Part shown: positions 16,901-24,144 of the stretch, piece by piece
How positions within the stretch are numbered: position 1 is the first letter of the stretch
Layout of the letters: every line of letters starts with the position of its first letter
NCBI RefSeq assembly: GCF_002934325.1
Contig: NZ_PTIV01000027.1
Location: 1 to 50,766 of the forward strand
Source of the DNA: Marinobacter persicus
GTDB taxonomy: Bacteria; Pseudomonadota; Gammaproteobacteria; Pseudomonadales; Oleiphilaceae
Length of the DNA stretch: 50,766 bases
Direction: 5' to 3'
Made by a program: the position numbers and the translations under genes
The notes under the pieces: generated by a model
Databases searched by the model: none
What the model saw: only the letters and a program-made list of their open reading frames with translations
Told to the model about the DNA's origin: nothing

Positions 16901-17997
16901 GCGGCCTCCGTTTCCACGTTCACCCGACGCTTGCCGGTCAGGAGTTGTTGCATCAGGGCTTTCTTTTCTTGGATGAGTGATTCAAGTCGACGTTGCAGCG
17001 CGGATACATCTTTGTCAGCGGTAGAGAGCACTTCTGCGATCGCAAGTTGCTCATCAATACTTGGCAAAAACACTTTGAAGCTTTGGAGAAGCCCCAGCTT
17101 TATATAGGGCATAGCGCCATGCTGCTTTTCTCTATCTATATCACGCATCAGCCAATACAGAATGAACTGGTGTAGATAGGAAACTACAATTTCATTAGAA
17201 AAATCGGTGAGAATGTACGTTCTCTGATAGGCCTCAAACTTGCCATTGAAATAATGTGTTTTCCCGATTATTCCATTTCCCGCAATAAGCAGGGCTTCAC
17301 AGTCATATGAGTAATTATCGCTTCTGGTTGGTTCGCTGGCACATGTGAAGAACGGATACGCACCTTCAGGATTTCCTTCATTTACGTCCTTTTTGCCCGT
17401 CCTAATGGCGCACAGTGATTTTAGCTTCTCAGCTCCCCACTCCCCCTCAAACCCCGGCAACCGCTTCTTCCCGGTCAGCAACTGCTGCATCAACCCTTTC
17501 TTCCGCTGCTGGCTGTTCTCAAGCAGGCGCTCGGTGGCGGTGATGGCCTGATCCCAGGTGGAGAGGATCTGGGCGATCTTTTTTTGTTCTGGGAGGTTAC
17601 TTGGTGCGATAAGAGGAATTTGTTCCAAATTCTTAACTGATAAGCCGGGCTGCGCTTGGCCCGTCGCGTACCTATTTAGTTTCAAATCTATGAGTTTGTA
17701 ATACAGCCAGCCAGTGTCAATCTTTTCGGCCGGCGTCGCTACAACAGCATGCTCCGTCGCATGAAATTTCCCATTTACAAAAGTTATATTTCCACACAAC
17801 TCGCCTTGCCTGCCGATTAGAGAGTAGCTTCCAGCATGCGTATGTGACCGCGTGTAGCCGCGCAACCCATTCCCGCCGTAACAAGGGTGGAACCCAGACA
17901 TGGGTTCTTTTGATATTTCATTAGCCGGAACAAATTTCCCAGCTTTCATGCTGCAAGCTTCTGATAGGGGAATTCTGACCCAACCTTCAGGCACCAT
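16897..17997 (-). CDS. hsdS: Type I restriction enzyme, specificity subunit
   Basis: The 366-residue HsdS has two target-recognition halves, each ending in a conserved helix: PEQKKIAQILSTWDQAITAT around residue 150 and DEQLAIAEVLSTADKDVSAL near 335, the repeats that space the two recognition domains. The second domain starts around residue 190 (LKSLCAIRTGKKDVNEGN). The recognition domains are more AT-rich than the flanking hsdM and hsdR, as expected for shuffled specificity modules. The start overlaps hsdM by 11 bases and the stop overlaps hsdR. The target sequence cannot be predicted from sequence alone. Confidence 0.92.
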   Translation of the reverse strand: MVPEGWVRIPLSEACSMKAGKFVPANEISKEPMSGFHPCYGGNGLRGYTRSHTHAGSYSLIGRQGELCGNITFVNGKFHATEHAVVATPAEKIDTGWLYYKLIDLKLNRYATGQAQPGLSVKNLEQIPLIAPSNLPEQKKIAQILSTWDQAITATERLLENSQQRKKGLMQQLLTGKKRLPGFEGEWGAEKLKSLCAIRTGKKDVNEGNPEGAYPFFTCASEPTRSDNYSYDCEALLIAGNGIIGKTHYFNGKFEAYQRTYILTDFSNEIVVSYLHQFILYWLMRDIDREKQHGAMPYIKLGLLQSFKVFLPSIDEQLAIAEVLSTADKDVSALQRRLESLIQEKKALMQQLLTGKRRVNVETEAA

Positions 17998-19501
17998 AAC
18001 CCAACTCCTTCAGATACCGATCCATCTGCTCGTTCAGCTTCGCAATCTCCGCCTCGATCTCCTTCCGCTCCGCTTGCACCGCCATCAGGTCAATCTCTTC
18101 CTCTTCCTCGAAGGTGTCCACGTAACGGGGGATGTTGAGGTTGAAGTCGTTCTCCTGAATTTCCTCCAGGCTGGCCACGTAGGAATACTTGTCCCGGGTG
18201 TCGCGCTGTTTGTAGGTGTCGACCACCTTGGCGATGTTTTCCTCGGACAACTGGTTCTGGTTCTTGCCGGCCTGGAACTCTCGGCTGGCGTCGATGAACA
18301 GCACGTTGTTGTCGGTCTTATCCTTGCGGAACACCAGTACCGCTGCCGGGATGCCGGTGCCGTAGAACAGTTTCTCGGGCAGGCCGATCACGGCATCCAG
18401 TAGGTTCTCTTCGATCAGCTTCTGGCGAATCTTGCCTTCAGCTGAGCCTCGAAACAGGACGCCGTGGGGCACAACCACCGCCATGCGGCCGGTCTTCGGC
18501 TTCAGCGTCTCGATCATGTGCAGGATGAACGCATAGTCGCCCTTGGACTTAGGCGGCACACCCCGGCGGAAACGTGCATAAGGATCGCCGTCCGCGCCTT
18601 CATGGCCCCACTTCTCAAGTGAGAAGGGAGGGTTGGCCACCACTACATCGAAGTGCTTCAGGCCGCCGTTCTCGTCCAGCAGGAGCGGGTTACGGATGGT
18701 GTCGCCCCATTCGAGCTTATGGTTGTCGATGCCATGCAGAAACATGTTCATTTTGGCAAGGGCCCAGGTGCTGCCAATGGCTTCCTGACCAAACAGGGCA
18801 AACTTCTTGGAGCCGTCTTCCTTGCGAATCTGGTTGGCGCACTTGAGCAACAGGGACGCGGAACCACACGCTGGGTCGCAGATCTCATCGCCGGCCTGGG
18901 GATCAACGATCTCGGCCATCAGTTCGGAGACTTCCGGCGGGGTATAGAACTCGCCGGCTTTCTTGCCGGAGGTGGCTGCGAAATTCTTGATCAGGTACTC
19001 GTAGGCGTTACCGATCACATCCAGCTTCCCGATCCGACTCGGACGAAGGTTCAGTTCCGGCCGGGCGAAGTCTTCGAGAATGTGGCGCAGGATTTCGTTC
19101 TTCTGCTTTTCGTCGCCCAGCTTGTTGGAGTTGAAAGAGATGTCCTGGAACACATCGGCCAGCTTGACGATGTTCGCCTCTTCAATGGCGTGCAGGGCCT
19201 TGTCGATCCGCTCGCCGTTGCCCGGCTCATGGCGCTTGTCGTGCAGGTCGTAGAAGCTCGAACCCCGGGGCAACACGAAGCGCTCGTTCTTCATCAACTC
19301 TTCGATTAGCTCCGGCGTATCGCCGTATTCGGCCACGTAATTGTTGTAGTGATCCTGCCAAACGTCCGACAGGTACTTCACGAACAACATGGTCAACACG
19401 TAGTCCTTGTAGATGTCGGGGGATATAGTGCCCCGGAAGGTGTCACAGGCGTTCCAGACCGCCTTGTTGATCTGTTCCTGCTTTACTGCGTCGTTACTCA
19501 T
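17987..19501 (-). CDS. hsdM: Type I restriction enzyme, DNA methyltransferase subunit
   Basis: The 504-residue protein is the N6-adenine methyltransferase subunit. AdoMet motif I is DPACGSASLLL (209-219) and the catalytic motif is NPPF (290-293) in VVVANPPFSLEKWG. The N-terminal HsdM helical domain is present (INKAVWNACDTFRGTISP). I chose ATG 19501 (MSNDAVKQEQ), which overlaps the preceding half-HsdS stop by 8 bases; a longer frame to 19552 would overlap that gene far more. Upstream GGGAAT resembles the site before the first cistron. It would modify the host with HsdS and form the restriction complex with HsdR. Confidence 0.95.
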   Translation of the reverse strand: MSNDAVKQEQINKAVWNACDTFRGTISPDIYKDYVLTMLFVKYLSDVWQDHYNNYVAEYGDTPELIEELMKNERFVLPRGSSFYDLHDKRHEPGNGERIDKALHAIEEANIVKLADVFQDISFNSNKLGDEKQKNEILRHILEDFARPELNLRPSRIGKLDVIGNAYEYLIKNFAATSGKKAGEFYTPPEVSELMAEIVDPQAGDEICDPACGSASLLLKCANQIRKEDGSKKFALFGQEAIGSTWALAKMNMFLHGIDNHKLEWGDTIRNPLLLDENGGLKHFDVVVANPPFSLEKWGHEGADGDPYARFRRGVPPKSKGDYAFILHMIETLKPKTGRMAVVVPHGVLFRGSAEGKIRQKLIEENLLDAVIGLPEKLFYGTGIPAAVLVFRKDKTDNNVLFIDASREFQAGKNQNQLSEENIAKVVDTYKQRDTRDKYSYVASLEEIQENDFNLNIPRYVDTFEEEEEIDLMAVQAERKEIEAEIAKLNEQMDRYLKELGYGA

Positions 19502-20126
19502 AGTGATTCCCTGTTGTCGTATCCGGACGAAGTATGTGGCGGGCAACCGCATCGGTCATGTGTTGCCGGTTCTCGATTAGCTGTTCCAAGAGTGCTTGTT
19601 CCCGCTGCGCGGCTCCGACCACCTTCATCATCAGCTTTTGCTGTTCGAGGGACGGCACCACAACGGGCAGGTCACCCAACTGGGTTTTGGTCACGCTCGG
19701 AGCCGCAGATCCCTGTGAACACATGGCGAAGTATCGCTGAGCGTCCACATGGTTCAGTTGCCAGGACAGAAACTCAGGCATCAGATTGAAGGCCTCAGGT
19801 TTTAGGCGCAGGTGAAAAAAGTTCGGGGTGCAGACGGTGTGATGGGGCAGCGCCCTGACCACCGCCGCGTCATTCCGGGTACCTCGGGCCATGAACAGGA
19901 TGTCGCCGGGCCGGAGATATTCCGGTCGTCGCCGTCCGGGGAGGATCACCCGATCAAGAGTTTTACCGTCCTTGTCGTCCAAAGCCTCTCCTGCTACCAG
20001 ATGGCGAAACTGTACCACGAACGCATTGCCGTCCTTGTCCACCGGCAGCTTTCCACGGAACGGATAGCCAGGGTGGATGGTAGCTACGCTGCGAAGTGTC
20101 AGTTGCTGCCTTGACTTTTTCTTCAT
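19494..20126 (-). CDS. Half-size HsdS-like protein, first gene of the restriction operon
   Basis: The 210-residue protein has a single recognition-domain-like body (LRSVATIHPGYPFRGKLP ... YLRPGDILFMARGTRNDA) and a C-terminal conserved helix (GDLPVVVPSLEQQKLMMKVV), that is one half of a normal HsdS. A separate full hsdS lies two genes on. It could form homodimers as an alternative specificity subunit, compete with HsdS, or do something else such as DNA-end or regulatory binding. ATG at 20126 (MKKKSRQQL) is preferred over an extension to 20246 because the extension crosses the operator-like repeats and looks non-coding. Confidence 0.75.
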   Translation of the reverse strand: MKKKSRQQLTLRSVATIHPGYPFRGKLPVDKDGNAFVVQFRHLVAGEALDDKDGKTLDRVILPGRRRPEYLRPGDILFMARGTRNDAAVVRALPHHTVCTPNFFHLRLKPEAFNLMPEFLSWQLNHVDAQRYFAMCSQGSAAPSVTKTQLGDLPVVVPSLEQQKLMMKVVGAAQREQALLEQLIENRQHMTDAVARHILRPDTTTGNHYE

Positions 20127-20195
20127 GCAATATTCCCAATGATGCAAAACTGCTTTACTTAATCTCCAAAATAATGCATCATTGCCAAATATGCA
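20126..20195 (-). promoter_or_regulatory. Operator-like inverted pair of a 21-bp motif at the restriction operon start
   Basis: Two copies of a 21-bp motif bounded by TGCA on both sides and sharing CAATGATGCA lie at 20126-20146 and, in opposite orientation, at 20175-20195. The inner copy begins at the last base of the start codon and covers the ribosome-binding region of the first gene. A weak promoter (TTGCAT, 17 bp, TATTTT) runs through the outer copy on the minus strand. The layout is like the sites of restriction-system control proteins, but no controller gene is present nearby. Confidence 0.6.
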
Positions 20196-20271
20196 AATTT
20201 CCCAAGAGGTCGCATGCACGTCGAATCGTGATGTGACGTCTTGCACCGAACGCGCAAGAGAAATCTTGCCA

Positions 20272-20374
20272 CCCGACCAGTCGGGTTGCTGTCGCCGGAT
20301 CGACTGGAGCTAAACTTCCAACAGGCAGCAAAGTCTGAACTGTCTCAATCCCGGCTCTACAAGAGACTGAGACA
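20272..20374. repeat. Two hairpin dyads upstream of a small ORF
   Basis: CCCGACCAGTCGGG (20272-20285) is a 6-bp stem with a 2-bp centre. TGTCTCA (20341-20347) and TGAGACA (20368-20374) pair across 20 bp. They fill the gap between the restriction operon and the 49-codon ORF. One could be an upstream terminator-like structure, though no T-tract follows. Confidence 0.4.
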
Positions 20375-20394
20375 ACGCAGAGAGGGTTAAGCCG

Positions 20395-20544
20395 ATGGCG
20401 AAAACTACAGTTGCGGGTTCAGCACACCTACATCTTAGGATGTGTGCTTTTGGTGGTTTGTTTACGGCGCTGGCCGTGACATTTACACCGTTGACAGCCT
20501 TTGGGCTGACAGTGCTCGCATGTCTAGTTCTGTCCCAGATGTAG
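20395..20544 (+). CDS. Putative small membrane protein of 49 residues
   Basis: ATG at 20395 follows AGAGGG by 8 bases and opens a 49-residue frame ending with TAG at 20542. The product starts MAKTTVAGSAHLHLR and then has a long hydrophobic stretch (FGGLFTALAVTF and LTAFGLTVLACLVL) likely to be one or two membrane spans. I recognise no family. Support is the ribosome binding site and membrane-like composition only. Its place between a restriction operon and a tRNA island boundary would fit an island cargo peptide, perhaps a toxin, but that is speculation. Confidence 0.45.
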   Translation: MAKTTVAGSAHLHLRMCAFGGLFTALAVTFTPLTAFGLTVLACLVLSQM

Positions 20545-20678
20545 GGTGACCTGGTGCGTATTCAGTGAGGCTGGCGCACCAACTTATTTCTGATGATTTT
20601 CCTCATAATCACCGCTGCGCATAATCTGCGGTTATGGTAAACCGGGCCCACCAAGATGCAAACAGGAGCATTCGATCC

Positions 20679-20873
20679 ATGGATGCGAACCACACACCAG
20701 CGACACCTCCGGCGTCTGATCGGAACACCATTACCGAACAGCCCCCCTTTTTCGACGATGCGGCACTCTTGGAGATCGCCAAGATTCGAACCGAGAGACG
20801 CCAGAAAAGAGCTCGGCCCAGTAAGTTTTGGCAGGGCTTAGCTCAGAGATTCGTGAGTTGCTTTAGAGGATAA
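20679..20873 (+). CDS. Small hypothetical protein
   Basis: ATG at 20679 (MDANHTPATPPAS) is preceded by AGGAG 9 bases upstream and gives a 64-residue protein; the upstream ATG at 20634 has no such site. The N-terminal half is proline- and threonine-rich and probably disordered. The C-terminal half is helical and basic (DDAALLEIAKIRTERRQKR), ending in FWQGLAQRFVSCFRG, which could be amphipathic. No family is recognised. Confidence 0.45.
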   Translation: MDANHTPATPPASDRNTITEQPPFFDDAALLEIAKIRTERRQKRARPSKFWQGLAQRFVSCFRG

Positions 20874-20970
20874 GTCTTAAAAGCAGTCATTGTGTGTGCC
20901 AAGCGGCTTTTGTGCCGAAAACGGGCAATAGTCAGAATTCCGGTCGATAGTTTTTACGCTCGGAAAGGCT

Positions 20971-20999
20971 GGGCACAATTAGGGCACATCTAGGGCACA
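20971..20999. repeat. Three GGGCACA repeats at 11-bp spacing, probable integrase arm sites
   Basis: GGGCACA occurs at 20971-20977, 20982-20988 and 20993-20999, each 11 bp apart, so all face the same side of the helix. They lie about 150 bp from the 3' end of tRNA-Arg. Short, helically phased repeats beside a tRNA 3' end are typical of arm-type integrase sites in attachment regions of genomic islands. Which integrase uses them is not known. Confidence 0.6.
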
Positions 21000-21144
21000 A
21001 GCTGAAATCTGACTTCAATTCGGCCGTGTGGCTAAAATTGGCAAAGGTCATACCGGTGAAGTGGAATTTAATCACTGATACTGACTGGATTTCGAGGCGT
21101 TGAAATTCTTTGAGGTTGGTAACCTATTGAAAATCCGGGGGAAA

Positions 21145-21221
21145 TGGCCCGCCCGTCAGGATTCGAACCTGAGACCTCCGCCTCCGGAGGGCGGCGCTCT
21201 ATCCAGCTGAGCTACGGGCGG
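21145..21221 (-). tRNA. tRNA-Arg (anticodon CCG)
   Basis: Read on the minus strand, the 77-base gene has acceptor arms CCGCCCG and CGGGCGG, the D-arm text TAGCTCAGCTGGATAGAG, the anticodon stem CCGCC/GGCGG around the loop CTCCGGA (anticodon CCG), the T-arm CAGGTTCGAATCCTG, discriminator G and an encoded CCA (21145-21147). It reads CGG codons. Its 3' end faces the accessory DNA at lower coordinates, the usual polarity for integration of islands into a tRNA 3' end. Confidence 0.97.
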
Positions 21222-21250
21222 TTTTCAACAAGTTTGGCATGTTTGACCGT

Positions 21251-21325
21251 TGCCTTCGGTTCCGGATTTTTATCCTGACCCTTGCCTCCGGAGGGCGACG
21301 CTCTATCCAGCTGAGCTACGGGCGG
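21251..21325 (-). pseudogene. Degenerate second tRNA-Arg (CCG) copy
   Basis: The 42 bases 21284-21325 match the 5' half of the neighbouring tRNA-Arg with one difference, including the CTCCGGA anticodon loop. The 3' half has decayed: the T-arm position reads AGGATAAAAATCC in place of AGGTTCGAATCCT, the acceptor 3' strand no longer pairs, and the anticodon stem is broken. It lies about 60 bases upstream of the intact tRNA in the same orientation. It is best explained as a tandem duplicate or as the tRNA end displaced by an earlier integration event. Confidence 0.75.
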
Positions 21326-21419
21326 ATGAAATTGTGCGCCGGCGGCGTCAATTTCGAGTGCGCAATGTTACGTTGGGCGGCGGCGTCTGTCCAGCCCCCG
21401 GGGCAAGTTGATTGGCGGG

Positions 21420-21959
21420 TTACGGCAATTTCTGAACGGGCATCAGGGAAACCACGGCATCGCCGTCGGTGAAGGTCACTTCGCCATCCTGAATATTGAC
21501 TTGCAGATCCATGGAGCGTTGGGCCATATTGGCCAGTTCGGCTGTGTCTTCAGCGGGCAGGTCGATGACCTCAAGGTTGCTGAACCGGGCCAGTTTGCTG
21601 TGGTGCTTGTCCCACCATACCGGCACCGCCCGGCCGCCGTAGGTGTAGAGGACGACCTTATCGGATCGGTTGCAGGCTTTGCGTACCCGATCTTCGTCGG
21701 GCAGGCCCAGTTCAATCCAGAGTTCGATATCGTTGGTAAGCGTCTTCGCCCAGAGCTCCGGTTCGTCATCTGTGCTCAGGCCTTTGGTAAACTCCAGGGT
21801 GTCGCTGGCGTTCAGGGCAAAGGCGAGCACGCGGATCATCATGCGCTCGTCTGTTTCCGACGGATGGCGGGCGAGGGTCAGTGAATGGTCTGCATAATAC
21901 TGCCGGTCCATATCGGCGATATGGAGAGTGGCTTTGAATATGGTGGCTTTCAGGGCCAT
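21420..21959 (-). CDS. yaeQ: YaeQ family protein
   Basis: The 179-residue product matches the YaeQ family over its full length: MALKATIFKATLHIADMDR, then HPSETDERMMIRVLAFAL, DEPELWAKTL and IELGLPDEDRVRKAC. The fold is related to PD-(D/E)XK nucleases, but the biological role is not established. The gene is complete, and starts with ATG 21959. It is divergent from the lrgAB-type pair across a gap of about 70 bp that must contain both promoters. Confidence 0.93.
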   Translation of the reverse strand: MALKATIFKATLHIADMDRQYYADHSLTLARHPSETDERMMIRVLAFALNASDTLEFTKGLSTDDEPELWAKTLTNDIELWIELGLPDEDRVRKACNRSDKVVLYTYGGRAVPVWWDKHHSKLARFSNLEVIDLPAEDTAELANMAQRSMDLQVNIQDGEVTFTDGDAVVSLMPVQKLP

Positions 21960-22028
21960 AGAACGTCCTGTTAACAGTGGCTGTAAAGTAATAAGTGTAA
22001 TGTATTTGGAAGGTAACGGGGCTTAGCC

Positions 22029-22394
22029 ATGGTCTGGTTGTGGGGTTTTTTCGTTCTGGTGCTGTTTTTTCTGTTGGGCGAGGCTATCCGGGTGGTGGCT
22101 GGCCTGCCCATCAGTGGCGGTGTCATTGGCATGGTGCTGGTGACCTTGAAACTGATGATCCGTGGCGACATCACCGATAGCCTGGCGGCTGCCAGCCAGG
22201 GCCTGATTTCGGTATTGGTGTTGCTGATCACGCCCGGGGTGGTGGGGGTGTTCTTTATCGCCGATCAGTTTTCCGGGCAGTGGTGGATTGTGGCCGTGGC
22301 GCTGGTGCTTGGCACTTTGCTCAGTGTGGCGACCACTCTTTGGTTAATGAGCACCGTGGCAAAGGTGGACGAAAAAGGAGCCGGGCATGACTGA
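22029..22394 (+). CDS. CidA/LrgA family membrane protein
   Basis: The 121-residue protein has four predicted membrane segments and the LrgA-type motif GLPISGGVIGMVLVTL. The family comprises holin-like or transporter subunits, linked with murein hydrolase export, autolysis and, in other bacteria, pyruvate or glycolate movement. The downstream partner starts inside its end (ATG 22387, 8-base overlap), which supports a two-component membrane unit. Which of the lrgA or cidA lineages it belongs to is not decided here. Confidence 0.9.
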   Translation: MVWLWGFFVLVLFFLLGEAIRVVAGLPISGGVIGMVLVTLKLMIRGDITDSLAAASQGLISVLVLLITPGVVGVFFIADQFSGQWWIVAVALVLGTLLSVATTLWLMSTVAKVDEKGAGHD

Positions 22395-23115
22395 GTCCAA
22401 TGATTGGCTGACACGCCTGATGGATGCGTGGCTATCCGGCCCCATGTTGTCGATCGGCCTGACCCTCGCCGCTTTTATTGCTGCCCAGTGGCTGTTTGCC
22501 AAATTCCGGCGTCCGCTCTGGATGCCGCCGGTGTTGATTGCGGCGGTGATCCTGGCAGTGATTGTCTGGGTCTCCGGTATTGGGCTGTCCGAATACCAGC
22601 AGGGCGCTCGCTGGCTCACCGTGTTGCTGGGCCCGGCAACGGTGGCGCTGGGCGTGCCCCTGTACCAGCAGATGCACCACATCCGGGCATTGTGGCGCCC
22701 GATTCTGTTTACCTTGCCGGTCGCGGCCACCCTGGCCGCCGGTTACGCCCTGGGCATCGCCTGGCTGATGGGGGCTTCGCCGCTGGTACTGGCGTCCCTG
22801 GCGCCCAAGTCGGTCACGGCGCCGATTGCGATTGGCATCGCCAACGAATTGGGCGGCTCGGTTTCCCTGACCCTTGGCGGGCTTCTGATCACCGGGGTAC
22901 TGGCGTCCCTGTTTGTGGAATGGTTGACCCGGTGGCTGAAGATTACCGATGAGCGCATTATCGGTTTTACCCTGGGGCTGAATGGTCATGCCATTGCCAC
23001 CGCCCGGGCCTTTGAAATCAGCCCCATGGCGGGTGCCTTTTCATCCCTGGGGATGGGGCTCACCGGGGTTTTCACGGCGCTGTTCCTGCCGCTGGCGTTC
23101 ATGTTGGTGTCCTGA
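22387..23115 (+). CDS. CidB/LrgB family membrane protein
   Basis: The 242-residue product is hydrophobic throughout, with seven or more predicted spans, and has the family-typical LAPKSVTAPIAIGIANELGG segment and GFTLGLNGHAIATARAFE. It forms the second subunit of the LrgAB/CidAB-type system with the gene it overlaps. The length is usual for the family and the frame is complete. Substrate in this organism is unknown. Confidence 0.92.
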   Translation: MTESNDWLTRLMDAWLSGPMLSIGLTLAAFIAAQWLFAKFRRPLWMPPVLIAAVILAVIVWVSGIGLSEYQQGARWLTVLLGPATVALGVPLYQQMHHIRALWRPILFTLPVAATLAAGYALGIAWLMGASPLVLASLAPKSVTAPIAIGIANELGGSVSLTLGGLLITGVLASLFVEWLTRWLKITDERIIGFTLGLNGHAIATARAFEISPMAGAFSSLGMGLTGVFTALFLPLAFMLVS

Positions 23116-23158
23116 CATCAAAAAAATGCACGCCAGGGGTTGCAAAGCGGCCTGCAAA

Positions 23159-23173
23159 TGACAATACTTATCA
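23159..23173. promoter_or_regulatory. Fur-box-like operator upstream of bfd
   Basis: TGACAATACTTATCA matches the 7-1-7 Fur inverted repeat (TGATAAT-N-ATTATCA) at 12 of 14 informative bases. It lies about 33 bases before the bfd start, where a repressor would block transcription. This fits iron-limited induction of the ferredoxin that mobilises bacterioferritin iron. Confidence 0.65.
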
Positions 23174-23205
23174 CTAACGTTAATCGGCGTCAGTGAGAAA
23201 GCATA

Positions 23206-23412
23206 ATGTACGTTTGCCTCTGCCAGGGTGTGACCGACCGGGAAATTCGTGAAGCCGCAGAAAGTGGTGTCAGTTCCATGCGCCAACTGGGCAAGGAGTT
23301 GGGCGTGGGGCGCCAGTGTGGTCGCTGTGCCTGCACCGCCCGCGACATCCTGAAAGAGGCGCGCACACCAGACTATCTGGCACTGGCAAACATGCTGGCC
23401 CAGCCGGCCTGA
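23206..23412 (+). CDS. bfd: Bacterioferritin-associated ferredoxin
   Basis: The 68-residue protein has the Bfd four-cysteine pattern: Cys4 and Cys6 in MYVCLCQGVTDREIREA, and Cys38 and Cys41 in VGRQCGRCACTARDIL, which bind one [2Fe-2S] cluster. It docks on bacterioferritin and supplies electrons for reduction and release of stored iron. A Fur-like box lies immediately upstream, and bfr follows about 170 bases downstream in the same direction. Confidence 0.95.
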   Translation: MYVCLCQGVTDREIREAAESGVSSMRQLGKELGVGRQCGRCACTARDILKEARTPDYLALANMLAQPA

Positions 23413-23584
23413 GATTCCCGGCAGCTTGCCCGGTTGCCGCATCGCCGCTCACGCGCTTCCTTGCGCTGATGGGACCCTGTACTCTCCCTCCGGAGAGGAA
23501 TTCCTTTCCCGGTGGTCATTTTTTATCGTCGCAAAACCGTCTATCCTTGGGTATTAAACCCTCGTTCTGAAAAGGAAACCGGTT

Positions 23585-24058
23585 ATGAAAGGCGACAAGA
23601 AAGTTATCCAGTATCTCAACAAAGCACTCGCCAACGAGCTAACGGCGATTAACCAGTATTTCCTGCACGCCCGCATGCTCAAGGACTGGGGCATCACCAA
23701 GCTGGCGGACAAGGAATACGAAGAGTCCATCGATGAGATGAAGCACGCCGACCAGTTGATCGAGCGGATTCTGTTCCTCGAGGGCCTGCCCAACCTGCAG
23801 GACTTGAACAAGCTGCTGATCGGCGAAAACGTTGAGGAAATGCTCCAGTGTGATCTGAAGCTGGAAATTGCCGGCCGTGAGGATTACGTCGAGGCTATCG
23901 AATACTGCGAAAGCATCAAGGATTACGCCACCCGCGAACTGCTGCGCAGCATTCTGGCGAGCGAGGAAGAACACATCGATTTCCTCGAGACCCAGTTGGA
24001 GATGATTTCCCAGATGGGTATACAGAATTACATCCAGTTGCAGTCAGGTGCTGAGTAA
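23585..24058 (+). CDS. bfr: Bacterioferritin
   Basis: The 157-residue four-helix protein has the diiron ferroxidase ligands in [10 protein letters not shown] (Glu18), DEMKHAD (Glu51, His54), REDY (Glu94 region) and [11 protein letters not shown] (Glu127, His130). Met52, the heme ligand between subunits, is present. It assembles into the 24-mer iron storage shell. It has its own upstream gap of about 170 bp after bfd, so separate, possibly opposite, iron control is likely. Confidence 0.96.
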   Translation: MKGDKKVIQYLNKALANELTAINQYFLHARMLKDWGITKLADKEYEESIDEMKHADQLIERILFLEGLPNLQDLNKLLIGENVEEMLQCDLKLEIAGREDYVEAIEYCESIKDYATRELLRSILASEEEHIDFLETQLEMISQMGIQNYIQLQSGAE

Positions 24059-24105
24059 TTCGCCTAATTCGTTAAAGCGCCTGATGTTTTTCTGCGGTAG
24101 GGACT

Positions 24106-24129
24106 GGCTGGGCGGAGATCCGCCCAGCC
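24106..24129. terminator. Hairpin between convergent bfr and pldA
   Basis: GGCTGGGCGGA (24106-24116) pairs perfectly with TCCGCCCAGCC (24119-24129). There is no T-tract on either side, so it may need Rho or act as an mRNA-stabilising hairpin. Its place between two converging genes suits shared termination. Confidence 0.6.
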
Positions 24130-24144
24130 GTCTGACACCAAAAC

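Noticed and set aside
14078..17107. Long plus-strand frames opposite hsdR (463 and 535 codons)
   Set aside because: They are antisense shadows of a strongly supported hsdR and show no family pattern; such long frames are common opposite GC-rich genes.
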